Assembly (NCBI GenBank): GCA_963575745.1
Contig: CAUYUJ010003636.1
Span: 1 to 64,000, forward strand
From: Prorocentrum cordatum
Lineage: Eukaryota; Sar; Dinophyceae; Prorocentrales; Prorocentraceae
Direction: 5' to 3'
Length of the DNA: 64,000 nt
The notes under the pieces are model-generated. The model was given only the letters and a program-made list of their open reading frames with translations, had not been told where the DNA came from and ran no database searches. Positions 52,735 to 63,449 of the stretch are shown piece after piece. The translations under genes were made by a program, and so were the position numbers. Positions within the stretch are counted from its first letter, which is position 1, and each line of letters opens with the position of its first letter.

Positions 52735-53000
52735 GAGAACTGAAGTATCACCTGGAGGGCGCGCTGGCCCCTCGGGGACATCCGGGAAGCGCTGACGCCC
52801 CTGAGCAAGTGGGCGCTGCGCAGCGAGAGCACGCGGGCCCCCCATGCCTCCAGAGGCTGAAGTAATATCTGGAGGGCTCGCCAGCCCCTCAGGGGCAACA
52901 GGGATCCAAAGTGGGCAAGGGGGCGCGGTGCAGCGAGGTCGCGTGGCTCACCATGCCCTGGTCGACTCAAACAATATCTGGGGGGCTCTCCAGAACCCTC
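52735..53000 (-). repeat. About 118-bp tandem triplicate
   Basis: Three copies on the plus strand of GAAGTATCACCTGGAGGGCG / GAAGTAATATCTGGAGGGCT / CAAACAATATCTGGGGGGCT, each followed by CTGGCCCCTCRGGGRCA-like and GTGGGC...GCGCRGCGAG blocks. Starts near 52740, 52858 and 52970. It lies between ORF1-like and endonuclease parts. Confidence 0.7.
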
Positions 53001-53481
53001 CGGGGCAACTGGGGCGCCCCGATCCCCCTGGGCATGTTGACGCGGTGCATCAGGTTCACGATGGGGTCGTCGATGCAGTGGGGCTTGTCTGGGACCCCGT
53101 GGATATTGTCGGGCATCCCGCGGCCGCGCTTCGAGTTCGCGGGGTGGTTGATCAAGCGCAGGCACTGGCTGGAGATGTCGTAGATGGCGCAGGTGAGGTG
53201 TCTCGAGGTCATCGCGGCCAAGAAATATTGCATGGACTGCGTCGGTCTGCGTAGATCGCCACGGCAACCAGCGCTTGTGAATGCCACTGCGCTGTGTCAT
53301 CAGCCTTGTCGAGAGCGGCAAATTCTGCGGCGATTGTGGCCTCGTTGATAGCAACCTTGGCCAGCGCATGCTGCCCCCAACGAATGGCCGCAGCCGCGCG
53401 CACGCTGGGGAGCTCCAGTTTGGCGGCGGGGATAGCGGCGCAGAGCCCTTGATCTCCACGGGCGCGCCAACTGTGCCCTGG

Positions 53482-53893
53482 CTAATGTGTCTTGCATAAT
53501 GCAAGGAGCTTCTTGGTTTGAGTTTCCATCCGTGTACGCTTGATGTTCTCGTCTGGACCGACGCGCAACGGGTCGCGCTGGCCATTGCTGACGACGCAGT
53601 CAGCAACCGTCTGAACCGTGAACTGTCGGTAGCCTCCACGACCTGGTGACTGAAGTGCCCGAACGAGCGTCACTGATTTGGCGATTGCCACTGTGCGGCC
53701 TCCAAAGTAGTTGAATGATGAAGTGGCGATTGGGGCCTTCTCCGTGGTTCTGATATTGAGCTGCCGTGACTTCTGCTGCGTCCAGCCATTCTGTGATGGA
53801 CGTGCGCACTGCAGCTGCGGCGACAGGCTGAGCGCATGTGCGAATGCACATGGACGGACCTGGAGCTCTATCCCAGTCTGAGAGCTTGGCCAT
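53482..53893 (-). pseudogene. Retroelement ORF1-like C-terminal fragment
   Basis: A true ATG at 53893 opens MAKLSDWDRAPGPSMCIRTC, then VRTSITEWLDAAEVTAAQYQ. After a frame change near 53700 it continues GGRTVAIAKSVTLVRALQSP, GRGGYRQFTVQTVADCVVSN and PLRVGPDENIKRTRMETQTK, then KLLALCKTH-stop at 53482. The end pattern (VGPDENxKxxRxExxTKxL) is one I associate with the RNA-binding ORF1 of such elements; this is recollection of a pattern, not a search result. Confidence 0.45.
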
Positions 53894-53900
53894 GTCCTAC

Positions 53901-54600
53901 AGAGGCGCTTCTGCTGCTCTTGAGGGTGCGCCAGACTTCTTGATGGTGTGCTTCCTGTCGGGCTTGAGCTGTCTTGATGGCCATGAGACCACGCTATTGT
54001 CCATCCAATCGTCGAGTAGTGGCAGTTTCGTGTCTTTGAACTGCGGCAAAGAACTGACTCTGTGTAACTGTACAGGTGTCTCCGGCGGCGGCGCTAATAC
54101 TTGCGACCTGTGGAACCATAGTCTGATTGAGCTCGTGCTGGACGTCTGATGCCAGGTTACACGGCGGCCAAGGTGCTGCAGTAGGTTATACTGTTTGTCC
54201 CCCCGAAGGTGTGGCAGTACGTCCAACTGCTGCACTTGCCACTGGAACCGAAGCCAGTGGGAGATCGCTGGCGGATGTGGCACCGACAGTTTCGGTAATA
54301 AGAAACCGCTGTTGAACTGCTTGAGCTGCTTGGTGTGCGTGCCAGTGTTGTTGTTAATGTTGTGATGATTGCAATCCGTGTTGCGCCTGGTGTGCCAGCC
54401 AGGCAGCTGGCTCCTGAGAAGAAGCATTTGGGTTCGCAGCCAGCTCTGCCAGCTGAGCTCGTTGCCATCATGCTTGGGAAGCGGTTTAATAGAATTCTGA
54501 AGGTGGCCCGTGGGCGCCTCGTGCGAACAAAAAACATGTCAATTGTCCGCTGTGTCTGTGAAGTGCGTGTATGGCACCTTCGGAAGACGAAAAAGACTGG
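53901..54600 (-). other. Possible upstream part of ORF1, frames unclear
   Basis: A minus-strand frame reads WMDNSVVSWPSRQLKPDRKH up to a stop just before the ATG at 53893. Other frames are Ser/Thr or Gln rich (GTHTKQLKQFNSGFLLPKLS). Could be the 5' part of ORF1 of the adjoining element or unrelated. No motif. Confidence 0.3.
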
Positions 54601-54612
54601 CGTATATCTCGA

Positions 54613-54842
54613 TCACGTCGCAAAGTCTATCACGATCTCGGCCCCCGTCTCGATCTCAGCGGTCGCGGTGGTCGGCCCTCCGTCGATCACGACGGTCTCG
54701 TCGGTCACTGGTTTGCCTGCGGTTTTGGGAATCACTTCGAGGAGGTGAACTGTCTGAGTGCATGCGATATCGTTCAGGAAACTGGCGCCACGTACTGCCT
54801 GTCCGATGCCAGGCGAGCAAAAAGAGCCAACCAAACCACCTG
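54613..54842 (-). CDS. Exon-like stretch, unknown protein
   Basis: Minus-strand frame of clear coding character: GGLVGSFCSPGIGQAVRGAS, FLNDIACTQTVHLLEVIPKT, AGKPVTDETVVIDGGPTTAT, AEIETGAEIVIDFAT-stop at 54613. There is no ATG; TCAATCGCAG just upstream fits a splice acceptor. The opposite strand is also open but Arg/Ser-rich. The family is not recognised. The dispersed element at 54848 begins right at its 5' edge. Confidence 0.4.
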
Positions 54843-54847
54843 CGATT

Positions 54848-56095
54848 GAATCCAACCAGCCCTTTGGGCGTGAGTGGTTTAGCGAGCCCCCTCTGTCCTC
54901 AACCCCCCTTCTTCCCCTTCGGGGAGGGGTTTACCCCACCCCTACCCCCTCCCCCTGGGCCTGGAGAGGGCGCCCCGCGGGTCGTCAGGGTGGTCAATTT
55001 CGATTCCTGGGAGGGCTAAAAAAAACGACGGCCCTCACGAGGATTCTGGCCCCGACGGGGAGCCGGAGAAAAAACCCTCTCCTCTTCTGCGAAGCCAAAA
55101 ACATTGATTTTACTAGGGTTTGGGCCCCATTTTGGCCTTCTGAGGGGGCAGCGCTCCTCGTCCTTCATAGCAAAATCATTGATTTTACGAAGGTTTTGGG
55201 CTCATTTTGTCCTTCTCAGGGGGCAACGCTCACTTGCGCTTCTGAGGAGGTCGCAAGAGGCCCCCAGATGGCCCCAAGAGGCCCCCAGGAGGCTCCCAAG
55301 AGGCCTCCAAGAGGCCCCCAAGAGGCCCCCAAGAGGCCCCAAGAGGCCCCCAAGAGGCCCCCAAGAGGCCCCCAAGAGGCCTCAAGAGGCCCCCAAAAAG
55401 CCCCCAAGAGGCTCCCAAGAGGCCCCCAAGAGGCCCCCAAGAGGACCCAAGAGGCTCCAAGAGGCCCCCAGGAGGCCCCACGAGGAGCCCGAACGACTCA
55501 CACCAGGACGAGGGGCCCGAACGACTCACACCACGAAGAGCCCGAACGACTCACACCACAAGGAGGGGCCCGAACGACTCACACCAGGACGAGGCGCCCG
55601 AACGACTCACACCACGAGGAGCCCGAACGACTCACACCACGACGCGGGCCCCGAACGACTCACACCACGAGGAGCCCGAACGAGTCACACCAGGAGGAGG
55701 GGCCCGAACGACTCACACCAGGATGAGGGGCCCGAACAACTCACACCACGAGAAGCCCGAACGACTCACACCAGGACGAAGAGCCCGAACGACTCACACC
55801 ACGAAGAGCCCGAACGACTCACACCAGGAAGAAGGGCCCGAACGACTCACACCAGGACGAGAAACCCCAAACGACTCAAATCACGAGGAGCGCTTTCTCT
55901 CCCTCCTCCTCCGCCTCGTCCTTCTCCCGCTCCCCCCACAAGGAGGATGTACAAGGAGGCGGGAGGAAGGAGGAACAGGGGAGATATGCGGGGCCAAGCG
56001 GACGCACGCCTGAAAAACACGACTGTCGGCATGCTTCGCAAGAGTTGCTGCTGTGAGATGGGCTGGTGGGGATACGCGAAGCGTAAAGAATTCGT
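54848..56095 (+). repeat. Dispersed composite element, copy C
   Basis: Starts AATCCAACCAGCCCTTTGGG, GTGAGTGGTTTA, CTTCCCCTTCGGGGAGGGG, TTTACCCCACCCCTACCCCC and CCCCTGGGCCTGG, parallel to copies A and B. Then two A/T cores (AAAACATTGATTTTACTAGG at 55090; AAAATCATTGATTTTACGAA at 55170), CCAAGAGGCCCC repeats (55250-55480), a 26-bp minisatellite (55485-55885), and the end GGTGGGGATACGCGAAGCGT AAAGAATTCG (about 56066-56095). Confidence 0.7.
55485..55885 (+). repeat. 26-bp minisatellite inside copy C
   Basis: About 15 units of GCCCGAACGACTCACACCA followed by GGACGAGGG, CGAAGA or CGAGGA, with alternating long (about 28-bp) and short (about 23-bp) forms. Copies A and B lack it. Confidence 0.9.
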
Positions 56096-56099
56096 TGCA

Positions 56100-56925
56100 T
56101 GATGTACTGCGACAAACTGAGCTTCGTTGTTTTGATATGGAGCGGCACCGCTGGCTGGGCAGCTCTAGCGGGCATGGGACGTGGAAAAACAACAGAGCTG
56201 ACCGGCCAACAGCCTCGAAACATTGTTTCCTTGAGCAAGAATGGCTACGGAACGGGAGGAGGAGGGGGAGGAGGAGGACGAGGATGAGGATGGCGGGGGT
56301 AAGACGCGACGACGACGACAGCCGCCAATCACAATGTAACAAAGTCACTTGTGATTAACAGAATCAAACGGGGCGCATGATTAGCAACATGGCCCCCGTG
56401 TTCGGGCGAATCGCGGGCGGGGCGCCCGCCAAATGGTAACGCGCGGTAGCGGCGTCGGTGGTTGGCGCAAACACGCGGCCGACAGCTGGAGGGCGACAGA
56501 CGCGGCGCGACGCAAGCGGCGCCGTGCCAGGCGAAGGGGCAGCAGCGCCTCCGCGAAAGCGGGGCGGTAGGGCCAAAATGGCCACAGGCAGGATACAAAG
56601 AAAAGGCGGGGGGAGGAGGCGCCTCAGCTGGCGTGCGGTGCCGACATGGCTGCAATGTTTTTGATCCGCGGGTCGAGAGCGCACCTCTTCTGGTCGAAGC
56701 TAAGCGGGCCGCGCACAGCTTTAATTACAGAGGGGGGAAGGCAGAGGCATGGCCACAAACAGAGAAAGGAAAAAAGGAGAGGAAGTACAGAGGCAGGCGG
56801 ACAACGTTCCTCGCTCGCCTTCTCCCACCCACCCCCTCCACCACAAGAAGTCCTGCGACGGCGACGACGGCGGACGACGACTCACTGCGGATGTTCCTGG
56901 GGGGGGGGACGGGGGTGCTGCGCAT
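56100..56925. other. No supported gene
   Basis: Small GGA tract at 56258-56290. Remaining frames on both strands are Arg/Ala/Pro-rich with no motif. Confidence 0.5.
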
Positions 56926-56929
56926 GCCC

Positions 56930-57250
56930 GCTGTAGTCGTCGTCGTCGTCGTCGACGACGACGGCGGCGGCGGCGGCGGTGGCGGCGGCGCGAACGAAAA
57001 CAAGGACGAGGACAAGGACGAGGACGACGACGGCGGACGACCGACGCACTGCGGATGCCCCAGAGAGGGGCGTTGGGCTGCAAGTCCCGCTGCAGCCGAC
57101 GACGGCGGCGACGACGACGACAACGACGATGACGACGACGGCGCGACGACGACGGCGACGGCGACGACGGCGATGACGGAGACGACGAGGACGACGACGA
57201 CGACGAGGACGACGACGACGTCAACAACGACGACGACTGTGGCACGTCAA
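56930..57250. repeat. GAC/CGA triplet tract
   Basis: GACGACGACGGCG-type repeat, with a GGCGGCGGCGGTGG patch near 56962-56990 and a complex insert near 57040-57095. Reads as Thr-, Arg- or Asp-rich on plus and Ser/Val/Arg-rich on minus. Confidence 0.95.
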
Positions 57251-57750
57251 TAATCAGCCTGGGAAGGGGGGGGGAAACTTCGCCTCGGATGTTTACGATC
57301 CCTAAAACAACTTCTATACGAAAGGCACTCGTTTGAGGCTGCCATGCAAGGGGGTACATGATCCCCTTGGCGGCGCCCGTGACGACCCCCCGGCGCGCGT
57401 GATGAAAAAATGCTGAAGCGGCCTTCCGAGCAGAGGGGGGAGGAGGAGCAGAGGGGGGTGGAGGGGCACAGTGGCGGAGAAGCCGATGGGGGACAAGGAG
57501 CAGGAGGGGGGAGGAGGAGCAGAGCAGAGGGGGGAGGAGCCGAGGAGCGGCGGAAGCGGCCTTCTGAGCTGGCGCCCGCGGCCGCGGCAAGTCTGAGAAG
57601 AACGGCTGGGCGGGAGCCCGCCGCCGGCGGAGCGCGGCGTCATGGTCGCCGCGCTGCCGGTGGTCCGACAGGACCTCCGGGGGCGCGTGCCCGCGAAGAC
57701 GAGGGCAGGGTAAAGATCAAGCAGGGTTTAGACACTGACGAGGAGATGAC
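57251..57750. other. No supported gene; G/A-rich patch
   Basis: GAGGGGGGAGGAGGAGCAGA-type sequence at 57420-57550. Left edge includes AATAATCAG and TTCTATACGAAAGG. No motif. Confidence 0.5.
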
Positions 57751-57754
57751 GCTG

Positions 57755-57809
57755 GATACATGGTGCTGATGATGGTGGTGCTGCTGCTGATGATAATGGT
57801 GATGATGAT

Positions 57810-57887
<78 letters not shown>

Positions 57888-57961
57888 GGTGGTGGTGGTG
57901 GTGAGGATGATGGTGATGGTGATGGTGATGGTGATGGTGATGGTGATGGTGATGGTGATGG

Positions 57962-58011
<50 letters not shown>

Positions 58012-58012
58012 G
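57755..58012. repeat. GAT/GGT triplet tract with GATGGT hexamers
   Basis: GATGATGACGATGACGATG, then GAT repeats, then GGT repeats, then a GATGGT hexamer array (about 57907-57965), then pure GAT to 58008. GAC appears at CpG-retaining positions. Confidence 0.95.
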
Positions 58013-58495
58013 TGGTGATTTGTTGTTTTTCTCGCTTTGTCAAAATTTGTCTTGAAACGTCGACCACGGAACTCTCATTGGACGAGATAGACACACGAAG
58101 GATGATAGCATAGCCACAGCGTTGAATGGTCCGCAGCCCAAAAAAGGGCCAAGGCAGGCCGAAGCAAGTAGCAAGGGAGGGGGAGCAAGAGAACGCCAAC
58201 ACCACAAGATGGAAGACACTGCCGAGGTGCTTTAAAAAGGAGGACGCGCACGGGTCGCAAAGGCAAAAGACCATAGATCGCCGCAATGCCCCAGCCATGG
58301 GTCGTCGTGCCCACGCCGCCGAAAAGACCCACACGGTAAATCGCCTTGACCTTTCCCACTCCAGTCGTCGGGTCAGCACCAACCGAAACAAACAGATTGA
58401 CGCCAGCATCCAGAAGTCTTTTCAAATATCGGATGCGAGACGACCCATGGCAGCAGACGCAACTGCGTCGACAACCCAAAAAGCCGGGCAGCAAG
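58013..58495. other. No supported gene
   Basis: Unique sequence with a mildly coding-like plus frame (FVKICLETSTTELSLDEIDT, near 58035-58095). It is too short and bounded by a GAT repeat on one side to call. Confidence 0.45.
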
Positions 58496-58499
58496 CATG

Positions 58500-58690
58500 A
58501 ACCCGATGGCTCGATGATGATGGTCATCATCACCACCACCATCATAATCATCCTGATTATCATCAGCATAATCATCATCACAATCACCACCCTCACCATG
58601 ATTACCATCATTACCATCATTACAAACATCAGTATAAGCATCCTCATAATAATCAGCAGCAACATCATCATCATCACCATCATCACCACC
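58500..58690. repeat. Imperfect CAT/ATC triplet tract
   Basis: CATCATCACCACCACCATCA with ATTATC, ATAATC and AACATC variants. A 36-bp block right after it resembles one left of the 57755 tract. Confidence 0.9.
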
Positions 58691-58739
58691 ATGGTCGAAG
58701 ACGAGGGCACGATAGAGATCAAGTAGGGTTGAGATGATT

Positions 58740-59004
58740 CGGACATCTCTGAGAACTAATGGGTTTGGACGATGTGCTGGCGCCGCGGCATTCCAGGGCG
58801 CCCTGGACCGCTCTGCGAGCACGCTGGAGCGGTCTACCTTGTCTCCTCATCCTAGGCAGGCCTGAAAGAGGGGGCGAAGAGAACAGCAGCCCCGCTGACG
58901 CGGATTAGAGTGAGGGGCGGCCGAGGCGGAAGCCCGTCGAAAGTGCCTTTTGGCAGAATGAACCCGGCGCGCGCGACCCAAACTAGGGCGAATATTCCTA
59001 TCGT
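58740..59004. other. Nothing recognised
   Basis: Unique sequence with no motif in any frame. Confidence 0.5.
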
Positions 59005-59250
59005 ATGGGCGCCTTGCTTGGTGTGGCTTTTGGCGTTGCTTGGCAGTGCTTCGCGTTGCTTGGGGATGCTTGGCGTTGCTTGGCATTGAACGGCGTCGCT
59101 TTGCATTGAGTTGCAGAGCTTTGCATTGCTTGGCGTGGTTTGGTATTGCTTGGCGTTCATTTGCATTGTTTTGCATTGCTTGGCGAGGCGTGGCATTGCT
59201 TGGGGTGACTTGGCATTGCTTGGCGTTCTTTTGCTTTGCTTGGCATTACT
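59005..59250. repeat. 10-bp minisatellite TTGCTTGGCR
   Basis: About 22 units of GCTTGGCATT/GCTTGGCGTT with variants TTTGCATTGC and TGGCGTGGTT. On minus it reads as repeated AMPSNAKQC-type peptide, not a gene. Confidence 0.93.
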
Positions 59251-59284
59251 GGGACACACAACCAAGCAAGACGGGGAATGCAGG

Positions 59285-59640
59285 AAGGAAACAAAACCAA
59301 CCAACCCTGGGGACGGCCACTGTCAAGAAACAAAACTTCGAACCCCCAGGGAAGGTCACCAGAAACAAAACATAACCGAGCATCCCCGGAGGAAAAAGAC
59401 ATTACCATTGTATGGAAAGTGACGAAACCATTGTAAAACAGGGTCACTGGAAAAGGTATAACCATTGACAGGAAACCAAATCAAGGAATCCCAAAGAACG
59501 CCAGTGTACAGGAAACACAAGACCAAGGAAGCCTGAGGAGCGCCACTCTATGGAAAACGTGCCAGAGAACCCCGAAGAACACCTCTGCAAAAAAAAGGAC
59601 CAAAGAACCCGGAGAAACGCCACCGGCACAGGTATCGCAC
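59285..59640 (+). repeat. Degenerate tandem repeat of about 40-48 bp
   Basis: Units with GGAAACAAAACCAA or GGAAACACAAGACCAAGGAA, then an ACCCC/CCTGA block, then GGACGGCCACTGT or GAACGCCAGTGTACA. About eight units of variable length. Confidence 0.65.
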
Positions 59641-60904
59641 CCCCCCCCACGATTCGAAAACAAGTGAGAACTCATGAGACAAAAAGAAATTTGGAATATA
59701 TGCTGCCAGTCAACAGAAGCCCGCTCTGGGCCTCGCAGCGACTTCAGCGGCCGACCGCGCGGTGCCACGGCAAGCGGGCAACTTGAGAGGGAGAGCAGGA
59801 GAAAGGAGTGGAAACAGGAGGAGGAGGACGAGAAAGAGGACAAGGAGGGAAAATAGGAGGACGAGGAGGAGGAGGAGGAGGACGAGGAAGAACGGGATCT
59901 TAGACTGGGCGCTGGGCGACCATTCACATTCTGTGGAAGGGCCGAAGGAGAAACGGGAACATCAGAGCCTATTCGAACTTGCCCTCAACATCAATGTCTG
60001 GTGGAGGACCCAAATATCTGGGTCGCATTTCTCCGCAACGTGTTTTCCCAAAAGACAAGTCATTTCCCCAGGCACCCGGTTTCCCTGACCGTACGAATGA
60101 AATCCTACCTCTTCACACCGTCGGCCACGCCGCGCACCAGGTGGGACCTGGGTGGGCGTCTCCCCCCTCCCCGCCCCGACCCCTGCCCCGCCCCAACCCC
60201 TGCCCCTCCCCAATGTCCTCCTGCGAAGGTACCCACAATATGAATGCTGCTCTCCTCTCCCAGGTTGTTGAGCGAACGGGGCGCCGCCTCTCCCGCTTAC
60301 CTTTCTCGCAAGCAAGAAGCATGAAGCCAGCAATTCACGAGGTCACCAACGGAAAGGCACGCCTTGCAGGCAACGTGCCCGTAAAAATGGAGAGAAAGCC
60401 CCGTTCCACCATTTGTTCCCCTATCGGCGCGTTTGTTTCTCAACGTGGTCCTTCCGCTGCAGCCGTGGCCCCATTTCGTGATCGGCACTTTGCTCCCGTC
60501 GTTCAAACTGACGCTCCCGACCCAGCGCGGGCCAGACTTCTGGATCCGATTGTTTCCTCGTCGTTGTCGCCCCTCCCCCCTCGCCCTCCCAGTCCATTCT
60601 CCCTTCCCGCTCCCGTATCCTCCTTAATTACCCCCCCTTCGTCCGCCTCCTCCTAACCCCCTCTCCCCCCTCCACTCCCTCCCGCTCCCTGCTTTTCTCG
60701 CCCTGACCGCCCCTCTTGGCATGAAAGAAACGGGTCCTAGATCCCGAGCTTTCCCCAAGGTCCAGCTTCTCACCCTGAATCCCGACCAATTCCCAACCAT
60801 CCTGTGGTGTTGGGTCCTCGTTTTGAAGAGACAGCGCCCCGCGTCTCCTCTTTCCTTCCTCATTGCCCTCCTGCCTCATCCCGTCCCTCTCTGCCCTCCA
60901 CATG
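59641..60904. other. No supported gene
   Basis: GGA/GAC-rich stretch at 59815-59890, then unique sequence. A plus frame at 60315-60560 reads RSMKPAIHEVTNGKARLAGN, which is mildly coding-like but lacks support. CCT/CCC-rich at 60160-60215 and 60550-60690. Confidence 0.45.
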
Positions 60905-60905
60905 C

Positions 60906-61487
<582 letters not shown>

Positions 61488-63315
61488 CCCGGCACTGCGC
61501 TTCGTGGCCCCATAGGGAGCTCCACCGAAGGTCCCAGTGGCGCAGTTCGCATGCGCTTCCGCCACCCAATACAGCGTTTCATGGCCCCAGAAGGAGACCC
61601 ACCGAAGGTTTCAGTGGCGCAGTCCGCACGCATGTCCCCCACCCAGTACAGCGCTTCGTGGCCCCAGAGGGGGCTCCACCGAATGTCCCAGTGGCGCAGT
61701 TCGCATGCGTCTCCCCCACCCAGTACAGCGCTTCCTGCCCCCATTGCCATAGGGGGCTCCTCCGGAGGTCCCAGTGGCGCAGTTTCGCATGCGTCTCCCC
61801 CACCCAATACAGCGTTTCGTGGCCCCAAGAGGGAGCTCCACCGAAGGCTCCAGTGGCGCAGTTCGCATGCGTCTCCCCTACCCAGTACAGCGCTTCGTGA
61901 CCCCATAAGGAACTCCACCGAAGGTTCCAGTGGCGCGCTTCGCATGCGTCTCCCCCGCCCAGTGCAACGCTTTGTGGCCCCATAGGGAACTCCACCGAAG
62001 GTCCCAGTGGCGCAGTTTCGCATGCGTCTCCCCCACCCAGCACGACCTTTCGTGGTCCCCAAGGGAGCTCCACCGAAAGTCTCAGTGGCGCAGTTCGCAT
62101 GCGTCTCCCCGACCCAGTACAAAGTTTCCTGGCCCCATAAGGAGCTCCACCGAAGGTCCCAGTGGCGCAGTTCGCATGCGTCTCCACCACCCAGTACAGC
62201 ACTTCGTGGCCACAGAGGGAGCTCCACCGAAGGTCCCATGGGGGGAATCTCGCATGCGTCTCCCCCAGCCAGTACAGCGCTTCGTGGTTCCGTAGGGAGC
62301 TTCACCGAAGGTCCCAGTGGCGCAATGTATGCGTCCCCCCCACCCAGTACAGCGCTTCGTGGCCCCATGGGGAGCTCCACCGAAAGTCCCAGTGGCGCAG
62401 TTCGCATGCGCTTCTCCCACCCATTGCAGCGCTTTGTGGCCCCATACGGAGCTCCACCGAAGGTCCCAGTGGCGCAGTTCGCAAGCGTCTCCCCCGCATT
62501 ACAACGCTTCGTAGCCCCATAAGGAACTCCACCGAAGGTCCCAGTGGCGCAATTCGCATGCGTCTCCCCCGGCCAGTACAGCGCTTCGTGGCCCCATAGG
62601 GAGCTCCACCGAATGTCCCAGTGGCGCAGTTCATGCCTCTCCCACACCCAGTACAACGGCTCGTGGCCACATAGAGAACTCCACCGAAAGTCCCAGTGGC
62701 GCAGTTTCGCAGGCGCTTCCCCCGCCCAGTGCAACGCTTCGTGGCCCAATGTGGAGCTCCACCGAAGGTCCCAGGGGCGCAGTTTCGCATGCGTCTCCCC
62801 ACCCAGCACGACCTTCGTGGTCCCAGAGGGAGCTCCACCGAAAGTCCCAGTGGCGCAGTTCGCATGCGTCTCCCCGACCCAGTACAATGTTTCCTGGCCC
62901 CAGAGGGAGCTCCACCGAAGGTCCCAGTGGCGCAATTCGCATGCGTCTCCCCCGGCCAGTACAGCGCTTCGTGGCCCCATAGGGAGCTCCGCCGAATGTC
63001 CCAGTGGCGCAGTTCGCATGCGTCTCCCACACCCAGTACAACGGCTTCGTGGCCCCATGGGGAGCTCCTCCGGAGGTCCCAGTGGCGCAGTTTCGCATGC
63101 GTCTCCCCACCCAATACAGCGTTTCGTGGCCCCAAGAGGGAGCTCCACCGAAGGCTCCAGTGGCGCAGTTCGCAAGCGTCTCCCCTACCCAATACAGCGC
63201 TTCGCGGCCTCATGGCCCCATGGGGTCTCCACTGAAGGCCCAATGTCAAAGTTCGCGTACGTCTCCCCCGCCCAGTACAGCGTCTCGTGTGCCCCATAAG
63301 GAGCTCAACGGAAGA
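61488..63315 (+). repeat. 77-bp satellite, locus 2 (about 24 units)
   Basis: Unit: CGCTTCGTGGCCCCATAGGG, AGCTCCACCGAAGGTCCCAG, TGGCGCAGTTCGCATGCGTC, TCCCCCACCCAGTACAG. Unit lengths are 74-78 bp. Markers recur at multiples: CCTCCGGAGG units at 61750 and 63066; CAGCACGACC units near 62038 and 62815; units with GAATGTCC near 62606 and 62990. This shows higher-order structure. A minus-strand open frame of about 600 codons through it is a by-product of missing stop codons. Confidence 0.95.
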
Positions 63316-63449
63316 CGGTAATTACCCACAACTGCGGTACTCACAACTGCGTGTGGTTGGGCTCTTCAGGCTAATTTTTTGATGGTCCCAGGGCGTGGGG
63401 AGGGCCAGGGAAACCCAACCGGCCAAGAAACCTCCAGGACCCGGTCCCC
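63316..63449. other. Nothing recognised
   Basis: Short unique sequence; ACCCACAACTGCGGTACTCA contains CACAACTGCG twice (63326-63352). Confidence 0.5.

Larger units (their letters stand above)
50310..53900 (-). mobile_element. Non-LTR retroelement, minus strand, with RT core missing
   Basis: From the right: ORF1-like end (53893-53482), a region of unclear frames with a small tandem triplicate (53480-52700), a nearly complete endonuclease (52690-51990), an RT N-terminal-like stretch (51940-51480) joined directly to the RT C-terminal part (51450-51171), then decayed sequence to about 50310. No SAPGPDG, motif A or xxDD box is visible between endonuclease and C-terminal part, where only about 530 bp separates them. 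Several frame changes. Confidence 0.65.
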
